64,000 nucleotides of DNA from Nocardia sp. CY41 (lineage in GTDB: Bacteria; Actinomycetota; Actinomycetes; Mycobacteriales; Mycobacteriaceae). A program made the position numbers and the translations under genes. The stretch covers positions 42,457 through 106,456 of the forward strand of contig NZ_VUOS01000029.1 in NCBI RefSeq assembly GCF_009829325.1, written 5' to 3'. The notes under the pieces are model-generated. The model had not been told where the DNA came from, did no database searches, and saw only the letters and a program-made list of their open reading frames with translations. Shown one piece after another: positions 1-8,586 of this stretch; positions within the stretch are counted from its first letter, which is position 1; each line of letters begins with the position of its first letter.

Positions 1-916
1 GCTGGGTGGTTGGCTGCTTCGGCAGTTCGAGTTCAGAGGTCAGGGCGGTTCGTGCGGTCCATTCGATGAACGGTCTGAGCATCGCGGCGTGGCCGGGATG
101 GGCGAGCAGGTAGTCATCCAGCATCGCTTGGGTGAGATCGGCCAGTTCGGTGTCGTGGTCGTCGAGCCAGGTGAGGAACTTGATCGTGGACAGGATCGCG
201 TTGCGTGCCTGCAGCACGGAGCCGCGGGTGACTCGGTCGCCGAGCATATGCAGTCGGCGCAGGGCGTGCCATCGAGCGAAGCGGTGAACAAGGTCGGCGC
301 GGTGCTTGGGTTCGGCATCGAGCAGAGCGCGCAGCCAGGACGGGATGCGGGCGACGAGCGGTTGGTAGGGCGGCAGAACACCGGTCGCGGTGAGGAGATC
401 GCGAACGTAGTTGACGTTCCGGTTGCAGGGCAGGTCATAGAACGCGGTGTGGCTGATCGCGATCTCACCGCGCGCCATCATGACCAGGATGTCGGGTCTG
501 GCCGAGCGTCGGGTCAGCCAATACAGGGTGGTTTGGGGCCGGGGTCCGGCGAGTAGTGCGTCGTAGACGGGTTGCAGCTGCGGGTGGACGCGGCTGGTGG
601 TGTCGGCGAGCAGAGTGGTGAGCCGGTCGGCCAGGGTACAGGTCGCGCAGCAGGCGCCGAAGACGTTGTCCTCGCGGCCGCAGTTGTTGCAGCCGAAGGA
701 GGATGTGTTGCCGGTGCAGCTGGTGCAGGCCGGGCGCTGGTGTTCGTCGTAGAAGGCGAGAACTTTCGTCTGCCCGCAGCCGGGGCAGGTTTGCGTCGCC
801 CGCCGGCGTCGCGCCCAGCAGGCATCGCAGAATCGTTGGTCGAGGAACACGCGTGTTTGCTTCGTCGAGCGCCCGCAGCCGGGGCAGATTCTCGGCGGGA
901 CGCGCTCGCCGCCCAT
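1..916 (-). CDS. zinc-ribbon / core-binding-like recombinase partner (partial)
   Basis: The frame runs off the left edge without a stop (about 305 codons visible). It starts at the ATG at 916, which shares bases with the stop of the upstream HTH gene (TGATG), so the two are coupled. The first ~100 residues hold six cysteine pairs (CPGC, CDAC, CPGC, CTSC, CNNC, CATC), i.e. several zinc ribbons. The rest is helical with motifs such as LLTATGVLPPY and FLTWLDDHD, resembling the N-terminal core-binding part of phage integrases. The catalytic half, if any, lies outside the window. Likely an accessory subunit of the tyrosine recombinase (inference). Confidence 0.72.
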   Translation of the reverse strand, partial: MGGERVPPRICPGCGRSTKQTRVFLDQRFCDACWARRRRATQTCPGCGQTKVLAFYDEHQRPACTSCTGNTSSFGCNNCGREDNVFGACCATCTLADRLTTLLADTTSRVHPQLQPVYDALLAGPRPQTTLYWLTRRSARPDILVMMARGEIAISHTAFYDLPCNRNVNYVRDLLTATGVLPPYQPLVARIPSWLRALLDAEPKHRADLVHRFARWHALRRLHMLGDRVTRGSVLQARNAILSTIKFLTWLDDHDTELADLTQAMLDDYLLAHPGHAAMLRPFIEWTARTALTSELELPKQPTTQ

Positions 917-1257
917 CAGTGGTGAGGCTGGCGCACAGTGGCCCGGATCGGGCGCAGGGCACCGATCTCCAGGCCTTCGCAGTCTGCTCCACCAGTGCCG
1001 GTGGCGGTGAGTTCGTCGTGTTCGACGGCGGGTTCGAGAAGGTCGTTGGGTTGGCAGTCGAGGATGTCGCACAACGCGGCGAGCAGGTCGGTGTTGATCC
1101 GTTGCGGTGCCGTGGTGACAAGGCGGTGCACGTATTGGCGGGTCAAGTTCACCCCGCGATCGGCCAACAGCGGGACCAGTTCGCTGGTCTGGAAGATGCC
1201 GCGCGCGGCCATCATCTGGCGCAGATGCCAACGCATGACGAGACGTCGACCGGTCAC
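916..1257 (-). CDS. small XRE/Cro-type HTH protein
   Basis: 113 residues. Residues about 8-75 look like a Cro/C1-type helix-turn-helix (MMAARGIF, LLADRGVNLTRQYVHRLV, LLAALCDILDCQPNDLL), a form common in small integrase-linked regulators. The GTG start overlaps the integrase stop (GTGA) and its own stop overlaps the next ATG, so integrase, HTH and zinc-ribbon genes form one translationally coupled unit. A role as excisionase or integrase regulator is inferred. An internal ATG at 1236 is an alternative start. Confidence 0.78.
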   Translation of the reverse strand: MTGRRLVMRWHLRQMMAARGIFQTSELVPLLADRGVNLTRQYVHRLVTTAPQRINTDLLAALCDILDCQPNDLLEPAVEHDELTATGTGGADCEGLEIGALRPIRATVRQPHH

Positions 1258-2378
1258 CGGTCCTCCTTCACTGTGTCGTGTTTCGGTGCGTAAACCCTGC
1301 TCAGCGCCGAACGTAGCGTCTTGTTCTTGAAGTCGCTGCTCACCGAGGTGTAGATCGCGGTCGTGGATGCGAAGTGGTGGCCGACCTGTTCTTGGACGAA
1401 CCGTTCCGGGGAGCCGAACTCGATCAGGTGCGTCACGTACGAGTGCCTCAAACAGTGCAGCGTGAGATCAGCATCCAGACCGGCTTCGGAGCGGATGCGG
1501 GCGAACCGCTTCTCCAGGAAGTGGGCGTCGACGCGCGTGAGCCGCTCGGTTAACCACAACGCCGGATGGTCGGCGGGAGAGAAGATCGGGCGGGCGTGCT
1601 CGACCCATTGGCGCATCCCGGCGACCACCCAGTCGAACTCCGGCACCGTCAGCACGGTCCGCCGACGCGGGACTCCACCGCGGGTGGCTTTGCCGTAGCG
1701 CACGTGCACCGAGCCGTAGGTGCCCCACTCGGCGACGTGCGGATTCGGTCGCAGATCCACCACATCCAACCGGCACAACTCGTTGCGGCGCAGCCCATAG
1801 GCGTAGGCGGTCTTTAGCATCTGGGCATCACGCAACGCCGCCAATGCGCCCTTGCGGCCTGATCCGGCGATCTTCTCGACCCGATCGTCGAGGTAGTCGA
1901 ACAGCTTCTGGAGCTCGTCGTAGGACAGCGGCCGGCGACCTGGTCGGCCTTCGTAGTCGGTCAGGTGGACCACGGTGTTCCACTCGTGGCAGACCTGCAC
2001 CGGAACCTGCCCGAACCGATCCCGGCACTGGCGAACCCACTCGTAGCGGGTGTCGGTCAGGTAGTCGCAGAACATCCGCAACGTCAGGTGGTAGCCACGG
2101 ATCGTCGACGGCGCCAACCGGCCACCGGAATCCGACTTCAGCGAAACCGTGAAATCTTCGACGTCACCCAGCGTCCACGCCCACGGGTAAGAGCCGGTGA
2201 ACTCGACGAACCGGCGCACCAAACTGATTCGCGGATCGATCGTGCCGGGGCTCAACATTCGTGACGCCTGCTGCTTGGTCCAGCCCTGCAACATCCCCGA
2301 GAACACCGCTGCGGGCTCGTCGAGATGCCGGACACCCTCGACCAGAACCAGCCCCGCCGCGCCAGGGATCTTGCTCAA
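1254..2378 (-). CDS. tyrosine recombinase / phage-type integrase
   Basis: 374 residues from a TTG start with a GGGAG-type site upstream. The N-terminal ~150 residues form a core-binding domain. The catalytic domain shows the expected set in order: Arg in YGLRRNEL, Lys in RYGKATRGG, HxxR in HCLRHSY, His in VGHHFASTTAIYT with the Tyr nucleophile two residues after the Ala. This is a complete catalytic constellation, so the enzyme is probably active in integration and excision of the element occupying the first ~18 kb. No tRNA or att core repeat is recognisable nearby, so the attachment site is unknown. Confidence 0.93.
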   Translation of the reverse strand: MSKIPGAAGLVLVEGVRHLDEPAAVFSGMLQGWTKQQASRMLSPGTIDPRISLVRRFVEFTGSYPWAWTLGDVEDFTVSLKSDSGGRLAPSTIRGYHLTLRMFCDYLTDTRYEWVRQCRDRFGQVPVQVCHEWNTVVHLTDYEGRPGRRPLSYDELQKLFDYLDDRVEKIAGSGRKGALAALRDAQMLKTAYAYGLRRNELCRLDVVDLRPNPHVAEWGTYGSVHVRYGKATRGGVPRRRTVLTVPEFDWVVAGMRQWVEHARPIFSPADHPALWLTERLTRVDAHFLEKRFARIRSEAGLDADLTLHCLRHSYVTHLIEFGSPERFVQEQVGHHFASTTAIYTSVSSDFKNKTLRSALSRVYAPKHDTVKEDR

Positions 2379-2887
2379 CAGCCCACTCCCATCCGTCTAT
2401 GGAAAGGCGACAATGTCGCCTCAAAGTAGCGGTGTTCACGACGAAGTCAAGGACCGCCAGGTCACCGGAATCGTGTCGTGAATGCGATCGGCGATAGTCC
2501 ACCTGCGAGGCCTCTGAGCAGTCACCTTTTAGTGGATAGTCCCGGTTACTCACAGAGGTGCAGGAGGTGTGACGGAGATTCGGAGCGCGCGGCTGGTAGC
2601 TGCCACGGCCCAGATCGGGTTGTCAGAGAGGGGCCGGAGGCCCACAGCGACGCCACCGGACTCGTGTATGCGCGCCGGTAGTGCTGGGAGGCTGAGCTAC
2701 GGTGAGACTTTCGAGCCTGGCCGGAGGAATCACACCCCGCCCCACGGCAACCGCTAGGTTCGGCGCCACCGCTTGTTTCGGATCGGCAACCGCTAGCCCC
2801 CGCAGGCGAGGGGTGAAGTTGCCCCTGCGCACGGAAGGTTGCGTGGGATACCGTGAATTGGCAAGCGCTAGGTGAGGAGTCGAGGAG
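2379..2887. other. intergenic regulatory region of the element
   Basis: About 510 bp between the leftward integrase and the rightward gene at 2888. No credible gene. It holds three near-copies of a 12-bp motif (separate entry) and is the divergent promoter region of the two transcription units. Confidence 0.5.
2746..2871 (+). repeat. three copies of GGCAACCGCTAG
   Basis: GGCAACCGCTAG occurs at 2746-2757 and 2785-2796, and GGCAAGCGCTAG at 2860-2871, all in one orientation, the last ending 16 bp before the ATG at 2888. The third copy holds an AGCGCT palindrome. Spacing is 39 and 75 bp. They may be operator sites for the integrase/2888 promoters, or iterons. Confidence 0.6.
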
Positions 2888-3514
2888 ATGACCGATGAGG
2901 CGGCCGGGACCGAACCCGGCAAGCAGACGGGTAAGGCGAAGACGTCACCGGTGAGTGCCCGCGCCAGGGCACGGCTTCGCGCTGCGGAGGCCGCGGCGGC
3001 GGAGCGCAAGCGTCTGAACCAGATCGAGTCGCTGCTGACGGATCTGTTTGCCGCTGACGAGGCCGCCGAAGAGGCGATCGGAGCTGCCTCGCGGCGGCGC
3101 GACGAGCAGATCGCAGAGGCGGAGAAGCGGTACAAGGCCGCGCTCGCTCGGGCGGCCCAGCGCTACGAGGGAGCCGTAGCCAAACAGTACGAGCCGCACC
3201 GTCGGGTCATCACCGCGTTGAAGTCGCTGGGGCTGACCGAGGCCGACATCGCCACCAAGACCGGGCTGAAGCCGACAGATGTTCGCAAGTACCTCAAGTC
3301 CGTGCCGGAGTTCCAGCCAGAGGAGACGCAACCCACCGATGACGCGTCGGCTTCCCAGCCCCCGCAGTCCTCGCCTGGTCAGCACCGGACCGGCTTGGTA
3401 GAAGACGGCCATGCCGTCACTGGCACCGACTCCGCTCCCGCCCCTGACGTCTCTGCGGCTGAACCGCCGGCCGACGGCTCACCGGACTCCGCTGCTGCTC
3501 CGTTGGCATCGTGA
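2888..3514 (+). CDS. coiled-coil protein with HTH segment, hypothetical
   Basis: 208 residues. The N-terminus is basic, followed by an Ala/Glu/Arg-rich coiled coil (about residues 25-105). Then comes a helix-turn-helix-like stretch (VITALKSLGLTEADIATKTGLKPTDVRKYL, given here only as its position, about 107-138) and a Pro/Ser/Ala-rich acidic tail of about 65 residues. The start has a GAGGAG-rich leader. First rightward gene of the element, just downstream of the triple repeat. A DNA-binding or partition-accessory role is possible, but no family is recognised. Confidence 0.7.
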   Translation: MTDEAAGTEPGKQTGKAKTSPVSARARARLRAAEAAAAERKRLNQIESLLTDLFAADEAAEEAIGAASRRRDEQIAEAEKRYKAALARAAQRYEGAVAKQYEPHRRVITALKSLGLTEADIATKTGLKPTDVRKYLKSVPEFQPEETQPTDDASASQPPQSSPGQHRTGLVEDGHAVTGTDSAPAPDVSAAEPPADGSPDSAAAPLAS

Positions 3515-3518
3515 CGAT

Positions 3519-4097
3519 GTGACGGCGCACAATGCACCGCAGCGACTGGAGGCCGGGGACACTGCCGAGCGTGCACGGTTCGAGGCGAAGGTGGTGCGCG
3601 GGCCCGGTCGTGATGATTGCTGGATCTGGATCGGCGGCATCGGCGATGACGGGTATGGCCGGTTCTGGATCCGGCGCGACGGCCGCGCCCAGGTCGTCCG
3701 CCCACCTCGCTACGCGGTCGCGCTCTATGTCGGCACCGTGCCTGCCGGGCGCTATGCGATGCATGACGAATGCGACAACCCGATCTGTGTGCGTGCCATG
3801 CAGGTCGATGATCGCCGCCCTCACGTCGTGCTCGGCACTCAGCAGCAGAACTTGACCACGATGGGGCGGCGCAGGCGATCGCACGGTGGTCGGCCGGTGT
3901 GGCTGCACGACGGACTGACTCGCGCACAACGAGTTGCGCGGTCACGGGCGCTGCGCGAGGCGGTGCGGTCGGGATGGGATGAGGACGCGGTGCGCGCAGC
4001 GATGCTCATCGGTGGCTCGCGGGCAGATCGGTATCCGGTCGAAAACGGCGAGTTCGTCGACCACCCGACCCTGTTCGATGCGCACGGCCTTCTGTAA
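3519..4097 (+). CDS. HNH/His-Me finger nuclease-like protein
   Basis: About 192 residues from a GTG five bases after the preceding stop. The centre matches the HNH_3 type: CWIWIGGIGDDGYGRFW, then the degenerate core HDECDNPICVRAMQ and LGTQQQN. In canonical members the core reads H-x-CDNP-x-CVNPxHL, so the second half here is altered and an active nuclease is uncertain. The C-terminal part (ALREAVRSGWDEDAVRAAML) looks like a small HTH/DNA-binding module, as in homing endonucleases. Convergent with the membrane gene at 4118. Confidence 0.7.
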   Translation: MTAHNAPQRLEAGDTAERARFEAKVVRGPGRDDCWIWIGGIGDDGYGRFWIRRDGRAQVVRPPRYAVALYVGTVPAGRYAMHDECDNPICVRAMQVDDRRPHVVLGTQQQNLTTMGRRRRSHGGRPVWLHDGLTRAQRVARSRALREAVRSGWDEDAVRAAMLIGGSRADRYPVENGEFVDHPTLFDAHGLL

Positions 4098-4117
4098 CTA
4101 CAGGCATCGTTCACCGA

Positions 4118-4438
4118 TCAGGCGCGGGCCCTCGCGGGTGCGAGGTATCGAAGGCCTGGAGCGCTGAACGCGCGGTAGGCCATATCCGAGCGCCACCGTC
4201 CGTACTTCGCGAGATAGATCCGGTGGCCGAGAAGCCACAGCGCGACACCAACGGCGAGCGCCAGAATGCTCGGCAGCAGCCGAGCCGGATTCAGGAACAC
4301 AGTCGACAGGCCGAGCAGACTGTCGAGAACGAGCAGAGCGCCGAGAACACGCGCGACGAGAGAGCCGCAAGCCCATCCGATCAGCGCCAGCAGCGCCAAG
4401 AGCGCGACCACCGCGACGGCACCGGCCACGATCGTCAT
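4118..4438 (-). CDS. small membrane protein
   Basis: 106 residues. Start taken at the ATG at 4438, which has AGGAGG eight bases upstream; an in-frame GTG at 4447 is too close to that site. Three or four hydrophobic segments fill the protein (IVAGAVAVVALLALLALIG, LGALLVLDSLLGL, ILALAVGVALWLLG) and the C-terminus is basic. Last gene of the long leftward series of the element. Function unknown. Confidence 0.68.
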   Translation of the reverse strand: MTIVAGAVAVVALLALLALIGWACGSLVARVLGALLVLDSLLGLSTVFLNPARLLPSILALAVGVALWLLGHRIYLAKYGRWRSDMAYRAFSAPGLRYLAPARARA

Positions 4439-4460
4439 CACGCCCACCTCCTCATGTCGA

Positions 4461-4480
4461 TGTGCGGCACCCGCCGCACA
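4461..4480. terminator. hairpin between element genes
   Basis: Perfect 8-bp stem TGTGCGGC / GCCGCACA with loop ACCC, in the ~180-bp gap upstream of the gene at 4438. No T-run. The gap holds no gene. Confidence 0.4.
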
Positions 4481-4620
4481 CGTTGGTCAGGTTGTATCGC
4501 ACCGCTCCGACACTCGGCGGACAGTGCGGGCTCGCGTTGCAGAACTGGGCCCCGGGGTGGTGTCTGAGGCGGGTGCGCCATGGAGCTCGGCGCATCCGCC
4601 CATGGGTGTGAGTGGCAGCT

Positions 4621-5094
4621 TTACGCGGGTGGTGATGTGGGGGCGATCCCGCGTACCGTGCCCCGGTTTGGGTCGTAGGTCGTGGGATTCACGATCAGCG
4701 CGCAGCGGTCACACCGGTAGCGCAGGTCTGCCTGGTCCGTGTCGGCGGGGTCACGGTCTCGGCCGTGCGCGTCGCACGCAGAGAAGCCGTCGAGGTCGGA
4801 ACGGTTGCCGCACCGGCAGTCCCAGTCGTCGGCGGCGGTGGCGCGGATCTCGCAGTCCTGGCGGCGTGCCGCGCCGGGGGTTCCCCACAGACCATGCACC
4901 GCCTCGACCGGGCCCAGGCCGCGCTTCCAGAGGTCGTAGAAGCCGTCGAGGCTGTAGCCGTCACGGCGATGGTCGCCGTCGGCAGTGTGGCCCAGCAGGC
5001 GCTCGACATCGGTGACCCACTGCTGCCACTTGTCAGGCGCCACCGCGGCGGACTCCAGCATTCCGATGTACTGGTGATCGGTCGATTCGATCAT
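4621..5094 (-). CDS. cysteine-rich hypothetical element protein
   Basis: 157 residues from the ATG at 5094 (leader GAAAGAAGC). The N-terminal half is helical (DKWQQWVTDVERLLG). The C-terminal half has Cys pairs of zinc-ribbon style: CRCGNR, CDAHG and YRCDRC. Part of the leftward series. No family recognised. Confidence 0.68.
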   Translation of the reverse strand: MIESTDHQYIGMLESAAVAPDKWQQWVTDVERLLGHTADGDHRRDGYSLDGFYDLWKRGLGPVEAVHGLWGTPGAARRQDCEIRATAADDWDCRCGNRSDLDGFSACDAHGRDRDPADTDQADLRYRCDRCALIVNPTTYDPNRGTVRGIAPTSPPA

Positions 5095-5138
5095 GGGGCT
5101 GCTTCTTTCGTTCGTCGGATGTGTGGTCTGCGGTTGGC

Positions 5139-5426
5139 TCATGCTGGCTGCCAACCGGCGGTGCGGCCGTAGCGCCACACCTGCGGCTTCTCCAGTCGCA
5201 TCCCGCGGTCGTGGTACTCGGCCAGATCACGCGCGTCCTGGTGGGAGTCTGCGGCAGGCAGCAGGCCCGCCTGCCGCAGGGCGGCCAGGATCGCGTGATG
5301 GGCATGGATGCCCGAGGGGGAGCCGGTGTCGGGGTCGAGTTGGAACAGCATCACGATCGAGCCGGGCCGCGGGCCGGGCATCGGGTGCATCGACACCGGT
5401 TCGGGATGGTCAGGAGCGTGGGTCAT
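5139..5426 (-). CDS. hypothetical element protein
   Basis: 95 residues from an ATG at 5426 behind GAAGGGAA. Contains GSIVMLFQLDPDTGSPSGIHAHHAI and a C-terminal aromatic/basic tail. Lies 44 bp upstream of the start of the 5094 gene in the same series. Not recognised. Confidence 0.62.
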   Translation of the reverse strand: MTHAPDHPEPVSMHPMPGPRPGSIVMLFQLDPDTGSPSGIHAHHAILAALRQAGLLPAADSHQDARDLAEYHDRGMRLEKPQVWRYGRTAGWQPA

Positions 5427-5557
5427 CGGATTCCCTTCGGAAGTTGGTGAGTTCGTCGGCGTGGGCGGCGGTCTGCTCGCGGCGTCCCTGTGGCTTGGAG
5501 CGGGGCGTCGTGAGCGGTAACCGTGTCCGCGCGTTTCTGGTGTCGTCGGATGGGGCG

Positions 5558-6115
5558 TTAGAACGGCGGAAGGTTCTCCGGCGCGGCGCGCCAGGTTCCC
5601 TCGTCGATGTCCCAGCCGCGCGCTGTCCATGCGATCCTGGTCATCGCACATGGCCACGGTTCGTTGTGCTCACACACGGTGGCCTCGTCAATGGGTCGCG
5701 GGCATGGTGTGATGTGCGCGGCGATGGTCGACAGTCGCTGTTGGGCGGCGTGGTGTTGTTCGGTCTCGTCGGCCTCTCGGCCCGGGTTGACCTTGATTGC
5801 CTCAGCGATCGCGCGGCGGGCATCCGCTACTCGTGTCTCGGTGTCGGATCCGCCTTCGAACTCGACATCGTAGACAGCTGGCGATCGCAGTTCGCCGATG
5901 ATGTCTTGGGCCCGCCGACACCGCTGGTCGATGAAGTCGAGCTCGCGTGCGAGTGCCTTACGCAGCCGCGCGATGTCATCGCCGTTGCGTAGGCGATCTT
6001 TCTCCTCTTCCGTCCAAGGGTCCGTCTCAGCGCGGTCTCGGCACCATCGAGCGAACTCGATGCGGCGCTGATCTTCTGCGGTCTCGGCCGCGGTGCAGTG
6101 GTCGTGGTTCGACAT
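5558..6115 (-). CDS. hypothetical element protein, helical with C-terminal Cys/Trp motif
   Basis: 185 residues. Residues about 10-110 are charged and helical. The C-terminal part has VCEHNEPWPCAMTRIAWTARGWDIDEGTW, cited here only as its position (about residues 150-178). Small proteins of this shape (helical N-terminus, short C-terminal motif on acquired bases) are frequent in actinophage genomes. Function unknown. Confidence 0.68.
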   Translation of the reverse strand: MSNHDHCTAAETAEDQRRIEFARWCRDRAETDPWTEEEKDRLRNGDDIARLRKALARELDFIDQRCRRAQDIIGELRSPAVYDVEFEGGSDTETRVADARRAIAEAIKVNPGREADETEQHHAAQQRLSTIAAHITPCPRPIDEATVCEHNEPWPCAMTRIAWTARGWDIDEGTWRAAPENLPPF

Positions 6116-6211
6116 GGTCTCGTCTTCCTTCTGGTGTCGCGCCGGCGGTCGGCGTTTCCGGAGTCGGCTCCTCCCGGGTGGGGAAGGCGCCCGGGTGTGG
6201 GTCGGATTGAG

Positions 6212-6239
6212 CGGCGGGGCGGGATGGCCCGCCCCGCCG
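6212..6239. terminator. 12-bp perfect GC hairpin
   Basis: Stem CGGCGGGGCGGG / CCCGCCCCGCCG with loop ATGG, in the gap between the genes at 6254 and 6115. No T-run follows on the minus strand. It may slow polymerase or protect transcript ends between element genes. Confidence 0.55.
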
Positions 6240-6253
6240 AGATAGCGGTACGG

Positions 6254-6790
6254 TCAGCGAGTCGCCTCGACCACGGGGACGGGCGATGGCTCGGTGATTC
6301 CGCCGCCGTCATCCCAGCGGCGGCAGTACGGGCACCACGGCCGCAGCCGGTGGTGCAGCCAGACCGAGTACATGTAGAGCACCGCGAGCAGGTCGAACGG
6401 CAGACTGACAACCTGGCCGGGAAGTCCGAAGCCTCTCACCAGAACCTCGATCCCGATCGCGACAAGGATCAGGATTCCCATGCGCCCGGACAGCCGGTGA
6501 TTGAGCCACAGAACCGGCTTCTCGCACTGGGCTCTGGCCCCCGCATCGGCGGGTACCTCGCTCATGCACCGCACACACAGCCGCGTCAGGCTGTTGTGCA
6601 GGACCCCAGCCAGATACAGCAGTGACGCGAGGAAGCCGACCACCCGAATCGTCCAGTGCTCGATGCCGAGGTAGTAGCAGGTGCGCGTCGCGATGGTGAT
6701 CGCGATGCCGTAGAGCATCAGGTGCGCGGAGGTGGTCAGGATCCGGCCGGTCACCGAATCGTCGTCGTTGAACGCATTGTCGATGGACAT
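6254..6790 (-). CDS. membrane protein with CxxC motifs
   Basis: 178 residues with about four hydrophobic segments (LMLYGIAITIATRTCYYLG, VVGFLASLLYLAGVLH, MGILILVAIGIEVLV, VSLPFDLLAVLYMYSVW). Cys pairs occur at CVRC and at WCPYCRRW near the C-terminus, on one side of the membrane. GAAGGAA leader. The CPYC motif could bind metal or be redox active, but no family is recognised. Confidence 0.68.
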   Translation of the reverse strand: MSIDNAFNDDDSVTGRILTTSAHLMLYGIAITIATRTCYYLGIEHWTIRVVGFLASLLYLAGVLHNSLTRLCVRCMSEVPADAGARAQCEKPVLWLNHRLSGRMGILILVAIGIEVLVRGFGLPGQVVSLPFDLLAVLYMYSVWLHHRLRPWCPYCRRWDDGGGITEPSPVPVVEATR

Positions 6791-6814
6791 CAGGTTCCTT
6801 CGTTCGTCGGGAGT

Positions 6815-7204
6815 TCAGAACTGGGCGAGGGTGGCGTTGACCCGGCCGCAGGCGTGCGCGAGCAGGTCATAGGCGGCGCGACGCGGCAGAGTGGTCAACT
6901 GGAAGACGTCGATGTGGTCGGGCTCGTCGGTCGCGGCGAACCCAGGAACGATGTCCTGGGCGACCTTGCCCAGGAAATAGGCCATGGAATCGTGGAGCGT
7001 GTAGGCGAGGTTGTCGCCGAGTCCATGCATGGCGATGGTGCTGGCCAGGATGGGGGCGTTGGCGTCCAGGACGTCGGCCAGGGTGGTGGTACCCGCGTAG
7101 ATGTCGTCGCGAGCTGTGCGCAGCAGGTGGATCAGGCTCAGGACGATCCGGCCGTCCAGGGTGCCGAGCGGGTCGATGCGCAGCTGCGCGGGCAGGGTAG
7201 TCAT
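6815..7204 (-). CDS. hypothetical element protein
   Basis: 129 residues, helical (IVLSLIHLLRTARDDIYAG, AYTLHDSMAYFLGKVAQDI). Its ATG overlaps the stop of the upstream gene (ATGA), showing coupling. No recognised family. Confidence 0.68.
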   Translation of the reverse strand: MTTLPAQLRIDPLGTLDGRIVLSLIHLLRTARDDIYAGTTTLADVLDANAPILASTIAMHGLGDNLAYTLHDSMAYFLGKVAQDIVPGFAATDEPDHIDVFQLTTLPRRAAYDLLAHACGRVNATLAQF

Positions 7205-7767
7205 AACGCTCCTTGTTGGCGGTCGGGGCCCGAAAGGGCGAGTTGATTGAGGTGGCCGTTTTCATCGACTAGGGCGGAGACCTCAGGTGCTGCGGGTGCT
7301 GGCCGCGAGGGGGGCCTGCGTGTTCGTCGCGGCGCCCTGATCCGCGGGGAGTTGCCGAACAACTCAAGTTGAATGGCATCGGTGGTGGCATCGTGCTCGG
7401 TGAGCCATAGCCGGGGCTTGCCGTGCGCGTACGCGCGGATGTCCACCGTCAAATCCAGCGCGGCGACGCGGGGGGCAGGCAGGTCCTCGCGTTGGAATCT
7501 CAGCGTCCAGGCGCGGTCGCGGTTGTGGTAGTCGAGTTCATCGGCGAGGTGTGCCCGGCACACGCAGACCTCCCAGGGCCCTCGCTTCCCGGAGAGGTAT
7601 CGCACAACGCGGATCTTGTGGGTGGCGCGCTGCTTGCATGTGTAGCCTTCACCGCCCTGGCCGGTGTCGTGGTTGGGCTCGATGGTCCAGACCCAGCGCT
7701 CACAGGTAGGGATCTGCCAGCCGCTAGTGATGGGGCGGCGGGGCGGGGCCTGGTCGGTGAGGATCAT
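7201..7767 (-). CDS. hypothetical element protein
   Basis: 188 residues from the ATG at 7767. Contains paired Cys (TCERWVW, YTCKQRATHKIR, CVCRAHLADEL) consistent with a metal site in the first ~100 residues, then a strand-rich part (DLTVDIRAYAHGKPRLWLTEHD) and a basic, proline-rich tail. Two bases separate it from the stop of the upstream gene at 7770. Function unknown. Confidence 0.68.
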   Translation of the reverse strand: MILTDQAPPRRPITSGWQIPTCERWVWTIEPNHDTGQGGEGYTCKQRATHKIRVVRYLSGKRGPWEVCVCRAHLADELDYHNRDRAWTLRFQREDLPAPRVAALDLTVDIRAYAHGKPRLWLTEHDATTDAIQLELFGNSPRIRAPRRTRRPPSRPAPAAPEVSALVDENGHLNQLALSGPDRQQGAL

Positions 7768-7769
7768 TG

Positions 7770-8081
7770 CTACCGCGCCTCCGCCTGGTGGCCGGAGCTG
7801 ATCGCTGCTTGCACGGCGGTGGCGAGCTCGGGATCGAGGTCTGCGAGACGGACGAAGCAGTCCTCGACGATTCGGGTGGCGCCGTCGTGGCCGTGGATAT
7901 CGGCGATGTCGGCGAGCCGGTCGGCGTTCTGGAATGTGCGCACCTTGCCGCGCCAACGCATGCTGACGGTGCCGTCGGGCCATTCCACAATGTCGGCAAC
8001 GTCGCCCGTGCCGGAGTAGCCCGTCACGTCGGTGTCGCGGCGAAGGATGAACAACCGTGGGCGGGTCGGTCTTTCGGTCAT
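7770..8081 (-). CDS. hypothetical element protein
   Basis: 103 residues behind CAGGAATCGATCA. Contains DVADIVEWPDGTVSMRWRGKVRTFQNADRL, cited by position (about residues 28-56), which reads like a small beta-sheet module, then a helical C-terminus. Not recognised. Confidence 0.66.
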   Translation of the reverse strand: MTERPTRPRLFILRRDTDVTGYSGTGDVADIVEWPDGTVSMRWRGKVRTFQNADRLADIADIHGHDGATRIVEDCFVRLADLDPELATAVQAAISSGHQAEAR

Positions 8082-8102
8082 TGATCGATTCCTGGTGCGA
8101 GA

Positions 8103-8132
8103 GGCTGGGAGGCCGCGCGTGGCCTCCCAGCC
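8103..8132. terminator. 12-bp perfect GC hairpin
   Basis: Stem GGCTGGGAGGCC / GGCCTCCCAGCC, loop GCGCGT, in the gap between the genes at 8146 and 8081. No T-run. Confidence 0.55.
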
Positions 8133-8145
8133 GAGGAGTGGTCGG

Positions 8146-8544
8146 TCAGTGCGGGCGCGCTGGCTGGAGCGAGGCGCCCGGCGGCGACGGGTAGTCGACG
8201 TAGAAGCGGATCTCGATCCGTGCCTCGGCGGCGGGCACTTCGCACCGTGCAAGGAGCACCTGCGCGATTGCGGCGGTGGTAAGTCCGCAGTCGGCCGCTG
8301 CCCTGAGTGCGCCCCCGGTGATGCGGTCCAGATGCCCTCGGTCGTCGCCGCTGGGGGAGTACCAGGTCGCTTCCACGCCGACGATCTGGCGACCGCGCAC
8401 GATGCCGCTGCGGGACAAGCTGGGGGCGGCGCGACGGATGTCGCTGTAGAGGTCGCGGCGGGCCACGGCCGCGGCGAGCGGCAGCGGCCACGGCAGCAGG
8501 CCCACGCTGTGGGAGTACACCGCCTGGTTGAGATTGAATGGCAT
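8146..8544 (-). CDS. hypothetical element protein
   Basis: 132 residues from the ATG at 8544 (leader TTGAGGAATGCA). Alternating strands and helices (LYSDIRRAAPSLSRSGIV, VGVEATWYSPSGDDRGHL, EARIEIRFYVDYP). Its 5' region carries one of three related hairpins. Unknown function. Confidence 0.66.
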   Translation of the reverse strand: MPFNLNQAVYSHSVGLLPWPLPLAAAVARRDLYSDIRRAAPSLSRSGIVRGRQIVGVEATWYSPSGDDRGHLDRITGGALRAAADCGLTTAAIAQVLLARCEVPAAEARIEIRFYVDYPSPPGASLQPARPH

Positions 8545-8586
8545 TGCATTCCTCAATTCGATTGCTGGGGGGAGCATTCGAGGGGC

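Noticed and set aside
1..2887. tRNA gene as integration site
   Set aside because: No cloverleaf or TTCGA-type T-loop with matching arms could be found near the integrase.
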